Shown here: piece by piece, positions 44,005-51,877 of the stretch
Numbering within the stretch: the stretch's first letter is position 1
Layout: each line of letters opens with the position of its first letter
Notes under the pieces: model-generated
What the model was told of the DNA's origin: nothing
The model's database searches: none
The model's input: only the letters and a program-made list of their open reading frames with translations
Assembly: GCF_000427665.1 (NCBI RefSeq)
Contig: NZ_ATYL01000003.1
Coordinates: 1-64,000, forward strand
Source: Geminicoccus roseus DSM 18922
Lineage (GTDB): Bacteria > Pseudomonadota > Alphaproteobacteria > Geminicoccales > Geminicoccaceae
Direction: 5' to 3'
Length of the DNA: 64,000 nt
Program-made: the position numbers and the translations under genes

Positions 44005-46073
44005 GCGGGAACCTCCATGGCAGCGGGCCGGGCGAGGGTGGCGTCACCTTCCAGGCGACCACCGAACGCCTCGACCAGCGCCTGGCACTTCAGGCGGACC
44101 TCGGCGAGCTCGGCGAGCGGGTCGGACAGGTCGACGATGGCGCCGCCGGCGCCGATGCTGATCCGGCCCGGCTCGACCACCGCGGTGCGGATCACGATCG
44201 ACAGGTCCACCCGGCCGTCTGAACCCAGGTAGCCGATCGCGCCAGAGTAGATCCCGCGCGGCCGCCCCTCCAGCTCGTCCAGGATCCTCATGGTGCGGAG
44301 CTTGGGCGCCCCGGTCATCGAGCCTCCTGGAAAGGCCGCGCGCACGCAGGCGATCGGCGAAGTGCCGCCCCGGAGCCGGCCGCAGATCGTCGAGACCATC
44401 TGGTGGACCGTGGCGTAGCGCTCAATCCGGAACAGGTCCGGGACATGCACGCTGCCGGTCGCGCAGACCTTCCCCAGGTCGTTGCGCAGGAGATCGACGA
44501 TCATCAGATGCTCGGAGCGGTCCTTGACGCTGGAGCGCAGCTTCTCGGCCATGGCCCGGTCCTGCCGTTCATCGGCCCCGCGCGCGATCGTGCCCTTGAT
44601 CGGGCATGCCTGGACGCTGCCCTCGGCATCGATGCTCAGGAAGCGCTCGGGCGACGAGGACAGGATGGCGAGGTCGCCGAAGCGGAGGAAAGCGGCAAAC
44701 GGGGCGGGGTTGATCCGGCGCAGGCGGCGATAGGCGTCGAGCGGATCGACCTCCACCTGCGCGGCGTACTCGTTGGTCAGGCAGATCTCGTAGCTCTCGC
44801 CCTGGCGGATCGCCTGTTGGGCAGCGGCGATCCGCTCCAGGTAGGCGTCGTCCGCCAGATGGGGCCGGAAGATGGGTCGGCCGCAGGGAGGGGGAGGTTC
44901 CGGCAGGGAAGGGGCCTCGGTGATGCGCTCGAGAGTGACGTCGAACCAGGCGTCGGCGCGTTCTTGCTGGCCCGGATGATCGAGGGCCAGGAGCACGACG
45001 CGCCCGGTCGCGTGGTCGAACGCGACGATCCGGTCGGCGAACAGGAGTTGCGCGTCCGGCAGCGACGAGTGGTGGGCAGCGGCGCCACCGGCATCGGCCT
45101 TCAACTCGTAGCCGAGATAGCCAACCCAGCCGGGAAGGAAAGGCACATCGAGCCCTGCCGGGCGCTCGATGCGCCGCTCGTCCAGCCACCGCTCGAGATC
45201 GTCGAAGACGGAGGGGTGGGTCTCGGCTTGCGGGATCCCTCGATCGGCCACCCGATAGGTGATCTGCCGGGCATGCGGCCCCGAGCCGTCGCCCATGAAC
45301 GACCAGCGGGCACCGGCGGCATCCAGCCGGGCGCTGTCCAACCAGAACGCCGTTCCCGACCGTCCGTAGAGGGCGACGAAGCTCCGCTCGGGGTCGGCGG
45401 CGCAGGGGCCGGCCCGCGTGAAGAGCTGCAGTTCTCCTCCGGCCGGCCTGGCCGTAGCTGGGCATGGGCGTGGCGGCGGGATGCGCCGGGGCGCGGAGGG
45501 AGAGACGACCAGATCCAGGAAGTTGCGGACCAGGGCAGCGCCATGCTCCGTATCGATCGACTCGGGGTGGAACTGGACGCCGTGGAGCGGACGATGGCGA
45601 TGGCGCAGGGCCATGATGATGCCGTCGTCCGACCACGCGACCGGCTCGAAGTCGGGCCCGGGCTCCGTCACCAGCAGGGAATGGTAGCGGATCGCCCGAA
45701 AATCCTGCGGCAGGCCGTGGAACAGGCCGGTGCCCAGGTGACGGATCCGGCTTGGCCGGCCGTGCATGACGGTGCGGGCATAGCCGATCCTGCCGCCGCC
45801 ATGGGCGGCCAGTCCCTGATGGCCGAGGCAGACGCCGAGGATCGGGCCCTGATAGGAGCGGATCAGGGCGGTGCAGATGCCGAAATCCGCCGGACGATCG
45901 GGCCGGCCCGGGCCGGGCGAGAGGATCACCGCATCCGGGCCGAACGCCGCGACCTGATCCAGATCGACCTGATCGTTCTTCACGACCCACGGCTCCGCCC
46001 CGCTCACCACGGCCACGAGCTGGGCGAGATTGAAGGTGAAGCTGTCGTAGTTGTCGACCAGCAGGAGCCGCAT
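44001..46073 (-). CDS. pabAB: Aminodeoxychorismate synthase, fused PabA-PabB
   Basis: A 690-residue fusion. Residues 1-190 are a class I glutamine amidotransferase (NYDSFTFNL, nucleophile Cys82 in GVCLGHQ, HPES at 169-172). Residues from about 250 on are the chorismate-binding synthase: LTNEYAAQVEVDPL, SSSPERFLS, PIKGT, HLMIVDLLRNDLG, GGSMTGAPK and YSGAIGYLG. The Lys in PIKGT is the PabB-type residue, where anthranilate synthase has Ala, so this feeds p-aminobenzoate and folate. It also fits folB being 4 kb away. Its stop overlaps the start of a beta-helix lipoprotein gene. Confidence 0.9.
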   Translation of the reverse strand: MRLLLVDNYDSFTFNLAQLVAVVSGAEPWVVKNDQVDLDQVAAFGPDAVILSPGPGRPDRPADFGICTALIRSYQGPILGVCLGHQGLAAHGGGRIGYARTVMHGRPSRIRHLGTGLFHGLPQDFRAIRYHSLLVTEPGPDFEPVAWSDDGIIMALRHRHRPLHGVQFHPESIDTEHGAALVRNFLDLVVSPSAPRRIPPPRPCPATARPAGGELQLFTRAGPCAADPERSFVALYGRSGTAFWLDSARLDAAGARWSFMGDGSGPHARQITYRVADRGIPQAETHPSVFDDLERWLDERRIERPAGLDVPFLPGWVGYLGYELKADAGGAAAHHSSLPDAQLLFADRIVAFDHATGRVVLLALDHPGQQERADAWFDVTLERITEAPSLPEPPPPCGRPIFRPHLADDAYLERIAAAQQAIRQGESYEICLTNEYAAQVEVDPLDAYRRLRRINPAPFAAFLRFGDLAILSSSPERFLSIDAEGSVQACPIKGTIARGADERQDRAMAEKLRSSVKDRSEHLMIVDLLRNDLGKVCATGSVHVPDLFRIERYATVHQMVSTICGRLRGGTSPIACVRAAFPGGSMTGAPKLRTMRILDELEGRPRGIYSGAIGYLGSDGRVDLSIVIRTAVVEPGRISIGAGGAIVDLSDPLAELAEVRLKCQALVEAFGGRLEGDATLARPAAMEVPA

Positions 46074-46269
46074 CGTTACCATCCGCCATCCGGAGCTTGC
46101 GGGCGCAAGGGGTGGCGCGCCGGCGACGATAGCACAAGGACCGTTGCTGGCCATTCGCTCCGGTTCGCCGCAGGCCGACCGGGATTGCGGCGGCAGGGAA
46201 CATTTGCCCGCGCTGAAGCTGGCGACCCGGCGCGCATGCGGGACATCGCGCGACGTCCCGCATCCAGGC

Positions 46270-47208
46270 TCAGTCCTGCGGCGTGGGCCTCATCACCCCG
46301 TTCTCGTCGCGGCGCAGCGGCGCCGGCTGCCTGGGCAGGGGGGCGCCCGGAGCTTCGGCGATCGTCACGCCGTGGGGCCAGTCGGCCGGCGCGATCGCGA
46401 CATAGCGGGCATAGCCGCCGGTTCCGCCCAGGGGCTTGGCGAACCCGATCGTCACCAGCGCGCCGGTCGGCGGGACCAGATCGAGATTGGTGACGCCCTC
46501 GGCCTGGGTATAGTGGTTGTGCAGGAGCCAGGCCTCGCCTTCCAGGGTGGGCGTGGCGTCGGTGTCGAGCGGCTCGTGGCCGTGGAACAGGATCTTGCGC
46601 TCCAGGTGCAGGAACTTCAGCGCGTCCAGGCCGACACCAGGGAACGGCTTGTCGTTGAAGTGCTCGACATCGTCCCATTTCTTCGACCAGTCCGAGCGCA
46701 CGAACACGACCGACCCTTCCGGGATGCGGCCATGCTCCTGCTCGAAGGCTTCAATGTCGGCGACCTGCAGGGCATAGCCCGGGTCGGCGGCCACCTTGCC
46801 GGAGATGTCGATCACCACCAGCGGGCGCACCGCAAAGGTCGGCGGCAGGTCGCTGATCGTGGCGCCATACTCGTCCCAATGGGCCGGCGGATCGAGCTGG
46901 GTGCCGTACTGGTCGGTCGGCAGCGTGTAGGCGGACGCGACGAAGCCATGGTCGGCGTAGGTGTAGACGTCGCCCTTGGCGACATAGCCCTCGATGTCCT
47001 TGCCCGCGGTGGCCGGCGCGAACGTGGCGTTGGCGAAGCCCGGCCAGACCGGCTGGACAGGTGCGAAGGCGTGGGTGAGGTCGATGTATTTCGCCGCTTT
47101 CAGCTGCTGCTCGTAGACGCCCCACAGGCCCGTCTCCTGGGCCTCCGCCCGGGCGGCAAGCAAGGCGCCGCAAATTGCGACCCCGGCCAGTATCCTACTC
47201 ATGCGCAT
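46270..47208 (-). CDS. Exported cyclase-family (PF04199-like) protein
   Basis: A 312-residue exported protein. A signal peptide (ILAGVAICGALLAARAEAQ) precedes a cyclase/kynurenine-formamidase-like domain: IDLTHAFAPVQPVWPGF, DQYGTQLDPPAHWDEYG and NHYTQAEGVTNLDLVPPTGA. The metal motif is normally HxGTHxDxPxH; here it is QYGTQLDPPAH, so two His are Gln while Asp and the last His remain. This Gln variant is shared by a subset of the family and may change the metal or the reaction. The ATG at 47208 has GAGGAA six bases upstream. Confidence 0.82.
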   Translation of the reverse strand: MRMSRILAGVAICGALLAARAEAQETGLWGVYEQQLKAAKYIDLTHAFAPVQPVWPGFANATFAPATAGKDIEGYVAKGDVYTYADHGFVASAYTLPTDQYGTQLDPPAHWDEYGATISDLPPTFAVRPLVVIDISGKVAADPGYALQVADIEAFEQEHGRIPEGSVVFVRSDWSKKWDDVEHFNDKPFPGVGLDALKFLHLERKILFHGHEPLDTDATPTLEGEAWLLHNHYTQAEGVTNLDLVPPTGALVTIGFAKPLGGTGGYARYVAIAPADWPHGVTIAEAPGAPLPRQPAPLRRDENGVMRPTPQD

Positions 47209-47287
47209 GTCGCGTTCCTCCATCATGATGGGCGGATTTCGACATGGAGGAAGCTGGGAAGGCAAGCCGGCCGAGCGCCGGCAGGCG

Positions 47288-47533
47288 CTATTGCACGTCG
47301 GCGTTGGGCGGGGCGATCTGGAAGTGGCGGCACCGCTCCACATGGGCCACGCCCTTGACCCGCCGGAGCCTGTTCAGCGTGCGCGCGTCATCGATCGAGC
47401 CGGAGACCGTGCCGACCATCGCCATCTGGTTCTCGACATGCAGGCCGGCCTCGACCATGTCCCGCAGCACGGCTGGAAAATCCTTCAAGCGGGCCTCGTC
47501 GACCGAGACCACGACGCTGAGCTTGCCGGTCAT
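47288..47533 (-). CDS. Small I9/propeptide-like protein
   Basis: An 81-residue protein without a signal peptide. The pattern KLSVVVSVDEARLKDFPAVL, VENQMAMVGTVSGSIDD and VKGVAHVERCRHFQIAPP fits the ferredoxin-like fold of subtilisin propeptides and I9 inhibitors, whose last strand enters the protease active site. The subtilase gene lies 218 bases upstream on the same strand. It may be a free inhibitor or folding chaperone for that protease. The link is inferred from fold and proximity. Confidence 0.65.
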   Translation of the reverse strand: MTGKLSVVVSVDEARLKDFPAVLRDMVEAGLHVENQMAMVGTVSGSIDDARTLNRLRRVKGVAHVERCRHFQIAPPNADVQ

Positions 47534-47751
47534 CTGACGCCTCGTGGAGTATCCATCCATATATGGTCGGAGCACATTGTTTGTGAACGTGCCTGGATTC
47601 AGAACGCGAGGCAAGGCGGACCCTAATCCACATCGACGCCGGACCAACAATCTCAATGAGAACATAACGTGAACATTCTGCTCGACTGGTCGTCGCCGCC
47701 GCCATTGCTTGGCCAAAGGCGGCCCTCTCGGGCGATATCATCGGCGACGCT

Positions 47752-49119
47752 TCAGAATGGCGCCTGGACCAGCCCAGCCCCGACATCCCGCCCCAACCGG
47801 TCAAGCCGGTGGGCGGACTGCACGAGGCGCGCCCACAGTGCACTCCCTCGGGCATCCGGGTCCGATTCGGCAATCAGCGCCGCGATCCCGGCGACATGCG
47901 GGGTCGCCATGCTGGTACCGTTGATCGTGTTGTAGAGTGTTCCAGGCCAGGCCGAGTAGACCGCCACCCCTGGCGCCGCGATGTCGACCTGGCCGCCCTG
48001 CGGATTCAGCCCGGCGCAGGAGAACCAGGCCACCCGAAGCTGCGGGTCCAGGGCCGCCACCGCCATGATCGAGGGGCAGTTCGCCGGATGCCCGACCGGG
48101 CAGAGCTGGTCCGGCCGCCGGCTGTCGTTCCCCGCTGCCGCCACGATCAGGGTGCCAGCCCGCAGGGCCCGCCGGCCGACCTGCTCGAAGATCACGGAGA
48201 AGGGCGTCCCGACCTCCACCGCGGCGCCCAGCGACATCGACACGATCGGGCAGCCGGCAGCGACCGCCCAGTCGATCCCGGCCAGGATGCCGCCGTCCGA
48301 CCCGCTGCCCCGGTCGCTCAGGACCTTGCCGGCATGGATCAGCGCGTTGCCGGCCACGCCGTAGCGCGGCAGGCGGTGCGGGAGCAGCGGGCCGCAGGCG
48401 GTCCCGATGCAATGGGTGCCGTGGCCGTTGCCATCCTGGACCTCCTCCCCGGTCACGAAGCTGCGGGCTTCGATCGCCCGGCCCTCGAAGTCCGGATGGG
48501 TGAGGTCCATCCCGGTGTCCAGGACCGCCACCCGGATCCCGTCGCCGGTCCAGCGCGTGGTGGTCGCCCGCACCGCCTGCAGGCCCCAAGTGGCCTCACT
48601 CTCGCTCTCGGTGCGGGGGAGGGTAGCCGCGGGCCGGTCGTCGCCGATCAGCCGGTCGAGCACGGAGTTCACGCCGTCCCGGTAGCCACGGAGGTACTCG
48701 GTCGACCAGCCGGCGCCCGTCGACGCGTTCGGCAGGCTCGGGACCGGCGACGGAATGCCGACCTTGCTGTCGGGAAAGGCATGGACGACGCGCTCCGGCT
48801 CGATCGCCAGGACGCCGCTGCCGGCGGCGACCGAGTTGAGCAGATGCAGGTCGCCTGGCGGGGTCGCGACCACCGCGACCTGCAGCGCGTCGAGCACCAG
48901 CCCGTCCGCCTCGGCGAAGGCCCCGACCGACGATCCGTCACGATAGTCGCTGGAATGGGCGACCCGCAGTCCGGCGACGCTCTTCAGCGCCGAGAGCCCA
49001 GTCTTGATGTCGTCCTCGGGAAGCAGGACCAGATAGCGGCCGGTATGGCCGGGCTGGGGCGGTTGGGTTGCCGAGGCCGTTTCCGCACGCACGGCCCGGC
49101 GGGCTCCTGACTTGGGCAA
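47752..49119 (-). CDS. S8 (subtilisin-like) serine peptidase without a signal peptide
   Basis: A 455-residue subtilase. Catalytic residues are Asp201 (VAVLDTGMD), His233 (GNGHGTHCIGT) and Ser403 (NGTSMATPHVAG), with Asn331 (VAAAGND) as oxyanion residue. The first 110 residues (GRYLVLLPEDDIKTGLSALK) may be a propeptide-like domain. No signal peptide is seen, which is unusual for the family. The TTG at 49119 has AAGGA seven bases upstream and lies 11 bases past the metallo-hydrolase stop, so the two are probably co-transcribed. A small I9-like gene follows. Confidence 0.87.
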   Translation of the reverse strand: MPKSGARRAVRAETASATQPPQPGHTGRYLVLLPEDDIKTGLSALKSVAGLRVAHSSDYRDGSSVGAFAEADGLVLDALQVAVVATPPGDLHLLNSVAAGSGVLAIEPERVVHAFPDSKVGIPSPVPSLPNASTGAGWSTEYLRGYRDGVNSVLDRLIGDDRPAATLPRTESESEATWGLQAVRATTTRWTGDGIRVAVLDTGMDLTHPDFEGRAIEARSFVTGEEVQDGNGHGTHCIGTACGPLLPHRLPRYGVAGNALIHAGKVLSDRGSGSDGGILAGIDWAVAAGCPIVSMSLGAAVEVGTPFSVIFEQVGRRALRAGTLIVAAAGNDSRRPDQLCPVGHPANCPSIMAVAALDPQLRVAWFSCAGLNPQGGQVDIAAPGVAVYSAWPGTLYNTINGTSMATPHVAGIAALIAESDPDARGSALWARLVQSAHRLDRLGRDVGAGLVQAPF

Positions 49120-49130
49120 GCTGGTTTCCT

Positions 49131-50003
49131 TCAGATGACCGCCTGGACGTTGCGCCGGTGGACTGCCTCGTAGGCGGGGAAGTAGTGGATCGCCCCGGAA
49201 TCGAAGGCGGGGCGGCAGAAGCTGGGCAGGTCCGCCTCCGCAAGGGCCGGTTCCTCCCGCACCCGCAGGAGCCTGGCGACATAGGAGCGGGTAGCGTCGA
49301 TCAACTCCGGTCCATAGCCGCCGGCCTCGATCGTCTCCAAAGCGCCATGATTGGGAAGGATGCGCCGGACGTTCCATCGCGCCATCTGCTCCAGGCCGCG
49401 CAGATGCACGGCCAAGCGCTCCGGCTCCACCACATAGGTGACCGGGTCCTCCAGCGTGTCGCCGGCCAGCATCAGCCCATGCTCCGGCAGGAGAAGGACA
49501 GTGCCGTCCAGGCTGTGCACGTCGGCGTGACGCAGTTCGACCTGGAACTGCCCGACCTGGAGTTCCAGCCTGTCCTCGTAGGTGCGGGTCGGCATGACCA
49601 GCGGCCGGATCGGCGGATCGCCAGCCTCCAGTTCCTGGCGGTGAGCATCGAGCGCTTCGGCGGTCAGCCGGTGCGCGAGGATCTCGCAGTCCTGGAACAC
49701 CTCGTTGCCGGCGACGTGATCGACATGCCAGTGGCTGAGCACCACCCGTATCCGGCGCACGCCGGCCTCGACCAAAGTGCGCCGGACGACCCGGGCATGC
49801 TGCAGGGAGATATGGGTGTCGTAGACCAGGGCGTCCTCGCCATCGACCAGGGCGTAGGTGCAGACACCCAGGGCGAAGGCGCCGTCGTCCAGCCAGTTGG
49901 GCTTGTCCGAGTGCAGCCGCATGCCTTCGATGCGGCCGTCGTAGAATGCGACCAGGCCCGGAAAGGGCCGGAATACCCGCATGGTCGAACCGAGCTGCTG
50001 CAC
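49131..50003 (-). CDS. Metallo-beta-lactamase-fold hydrolase
   Basis: A 290-residue MBL-fold protein with SHWHVDHVAG (His91, His93, Asp95, His96), a further His in ELRHADVHSLDG, Asp in LMLAGDTLEDP and His in LPNHGALETIE. The set is complete, so it should bind two metals. The GTG start is chosen for the AGGAGG ten bases upstream; an ATG at 49982 is an alternative. Likely a cytoplasmic hydrolase of unknown substrate, co-transcribed with the subtilase. Confidence 0.85.
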   Translation of the reverse strand: MQQLGSTMRVFRPFPGLVAFYDGRIEGMRLHSDKPNWLDDGAFALGVCTYALVDGEDALVYDTHISLQHARVVRRTLVEAGVRRIRVVLSHWHVDHVAGNEVFQDCEILAHRLTAEALDAHRQELEAGDPPIRPLVMPTRTYEDRLELQVGQFQVELRHADVHSLDGTVLLLPEHGLMLAGDTLEDPVTYVVEPERLAVHLRGLEQMARWNVRRILPNHGALETIEAGGYGPELIDATRSYVARLLRVREEPALAEADLPSFCRPAFDSGAIHYFPAYEAVHRRNVQAVI

Positions 50004-50108
50004 GCGATCGTCGCCTCCTGCCGCCTCCGGGGAGATTTGATACTAGCTTGGACGGAAACCCAGGTCCAAAAGCCCCGCACCACCTCACGGACCGAAGGAA
50101 CAGAGCGC

Positions 50109-50501
50109 TTGCGGGATCGGCAGATCATCCGGCTGAAGGGCCTCGTGCTCGACCTCGCGATCGGGGTGTTCGACGACGAGCACGGCCGCACCCAGCCGGT
50201 CGAGATCGAGGTGGAAGCATGGCGCGATGCCGGGGCCTTCACCAGCGGCCGCTACCAGGACTGCCTGGACTATCACCGGCTGTTCACGCATCTGACCGAG
50301 GTCTGGCCGACCCGGCCGCACCAGGCGCTCCTGGAAAGCTGGGCCGAAGACCTGATCGTTTTCGTGCTCGAGGATCCGCAGGTCGAGGGCTGCCGGGTCC
50401 GGCTGGCCAAGCTGGCGATCTATGGCGGGCGGGCGGTGCCGGAGGTCGAGATAATCCGTCATCGAGCGGGGCTGCGGCCGGCCGCTGATCGGCGCGCCTG
50501 A
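50109..50501 (+). CDS. folB: Dihydroneopterin aldolase
   Basis: A 130-residue FolB-type enzyme of folate synthesis, releasing glycolaldehyde from dihydroneopterin. The blocks IIRLKGLVLDLAIGVFDDEH, CLDYHRLFTHLTEVW and LLESWAEDLIVFVLEDPQV fit the family, with Glu in LLESWAE as the pterin anchor. The TTG start has AAGGA nine bases upstream. It is divergent from the MBL gene, and its folate role matches the pabAB gene nearby, although the two are not co-transcribed. Confidence 0.85.
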   Translation: MRDRQIIRLKGLVLDLAIGVFDDEHGRTQPVEIEVEAWRDAGAFTSGRYQDCLDYHRLFTHLTEVWPTRPHQALLESWAEDLIVFVLEDPQVEGCRVRLAKLAIYGGRAVPEVEIIRHRAGLRPAADRRA

Positions 50502-50527
50502 ATGCCGCCCCGGGAGGCGCCTATCCC

Positions 50528-50552
50528 GGAACCCTGCCACGAGCGGGCCGTT
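50528..50552 (+). promoter_or_regulatory. EcfG-type general stress promoter (small membrane protein)
   Basis: GGAAC and CGTT are separated by exactly 16 bases, the alphaproteobacterial EcfG consensus. The site ends 38 bases before the ATG of the 57-residue membrane protein. Confidence 0.75.
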
Positions 50553-50589
50553 CCACCGAAGTACAGGATGGAATGAGGAAAGAACGACG

Positions 50590-50763
50590 ATGGCTGCCAC
50601 CGATCGCCGCGTGTCCGAGCCAGGGCGGCACGATTCGAACGCCGTCAAGACACCGACCGATGCGCGCCAGGGCCGCAAGCTGGGGCGGATGCGCTACGTG
50701 CTGATGATCAGCGTGGCGCTCGCCATCCTTGCCATGGTCCTTGTCTTTGTCGGCGTCATCTGA
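50590..50763 (+). CDS. 57-residue single-pass membrane protein, probable stress gene
   Basis: A small protein starting MAATDRRVSEPGRHDSNAVK and ending in one hydrophobic helix (YVLMISVALAILAMVLVFVG). The N-terminal 35 residues are polar and basic, so the topology is probably N-in with a C-terminal anchor. GAGG lies 11 bases upstream, and a perfect EcfG-type promoter sits just before it. The context with dps and csbD, which have the same promoter, supports a general-stress role. I do not recognise its family. Confidence 0.7.
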   Translation: MAATDRRVSEPGRHDSNAVKTPTDARQGRKLGRMRYVLMISVALAILAMVLVFVGVI

Positions 50764-50848
50764 GCCAGGCGGAACCGACGCTCCCTGCGGGGATCATCGC
50801 CCCGCAGGAAACCGGCCCATCTACGAGGTGAGCCCGCAATGGCTCCCG

Positions 50849-51877
50849 TTACTCGATGATCCGGTCGATCCGGTACTCACGCATGTCCTTGGTGTAGGCG
50901 AAGGTCACGATCTCGCCGATCAGGCCCACCGCGATGATCTGGACGCCCAGGACCACCATCAGTGATGAAAGGATCAAGGCAGGACGGTCGACCAGAGGCG
51001 TGCCGAAGGCCAGCCTCGTGAAGATCAGCCATCCGGTCGCCAGCAGCCCAAGCGCCAGCACCGCCAGGCCGAAGCCGCCGAAGAACCGGAACGGCTTCTT
51101 CAGGAACTTCAGCAGGAAGAAGACGGTGACGACGTCCAGGATAAGGGAATAGTCGAGCGGTGCATTGGTGTCGCGGGGCGGGGTTCCCCCCCCGGGGCGC
51201 ACCGACTTCTCGACCACCTTGAAGCCATGGCGCAGAGCCAGCAGCGGGAAGAAGCGGTGCTGGTGACCGTAGAGCACGATCTCCTCGCCCACCTCCTTCT
51301 TTAGGGCGCGCACGCGGCAGCGCAGGTCGGCGAACGGCGACTGCAGGATGCGCTTGAGCACCCATTCCATCTTGCCGACGCCAAACACCGAGCCGCCGAC
51401 CCCGCTGCTCCGCTTGGCCACCACCATGTCGGCCGCTTCGAGCCCGCGGACGAGGTCCGGCAGGTCGGCAGGATCCACCTGCGCCTCCGGGACCAGGGTC
51501 AGGATCCGCGGCGCCCGAGCGCGCTTGAAACCCACCGATAGCGCCGCGGAATCGCCAAAGGTCTGGTTGAACACCAGCACCCGGACCGTATGGTCCGAAT
51601 CGCGCGCCAGCTTCTCCAGCTCCGAGGTGGTCTTCGGGAACTGCCCGTCAACGATGTAGAGGAACTCTACCGGCCCGAACTCGGCCAGGGCGGCGGCATG
51701 CCGCTCGTGGTGATGCAGGATCGATTCGGTTTCGCGGGAGACCGGCACGATCACCGACAGCTGGAAGTCGGCCGGCGCGAAGTCGGCCGGGCCGGTCTCG
51801 GGCGACCCGAGGACGCTCTCGTCGGGGAGGGTAGGGGTGGTGGTGCGGGTCATGAGATCCGAGGAGGGCTGGGTCAC
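50849..51877 (-). CDS. GT2-like glycosyltransferase with two membrane helices
   Basis: A 342-residue protein of the GT-A fold (SVIVPVSRETESILHHHERH, FNQTFGDSAALSVGFKRARA) followed by two C-terminal helices (FFGGFGLAVLALGLLATGWL, ILSSLMVVLGVQIIAVGLIG), as in DPM1/GtrB-type enzymes. The usual DxD reads EAQVDPAD, so metal binding may be altered. The GTG start overlaps the stop of the upstream GT2 gene (GTGA). The pair may make lipid-linked sugars for the exopolysaccharide cluster. Confidence 0.8.
   Translation of the reverse strand: MTQPSSDLMTRTTTPTLPDESVLGSPETGPADFAPADFQLSVIVPVSRETESILHHHERHAAALAEFGPVEFLYIVDGQFPKTTSELEKLARDSDHTVRVLVFNQTFGDSAALSVGFKRARAPRILTLVPEAQVDPADLPDLVRGLEAADMVVAKRSSGVGGSVFGVGKMEWVLKRILQSPFADLRCRVRALKKEVGEEIVLYGHQHRFFPLLALRHGFKVVEKSVRPGGGTPPRDTNAPLDYSLILDVVTVFFLLKFLKKPFRFFGGFGLAVLALGLLATGWLIFTRLAFGTPLVDRPALILSSLMVVLGVQIIAVGLIGEIVTFAYTKDMREYRIDRIIE

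Noticed and set aside
50625-50645. GATTCGAAC sequence resembling a tRNA T-arm
   Set aside because: No acceptor, D or anticodon stem can be built around it; it lies in the coding part of the small membrane protein gene.
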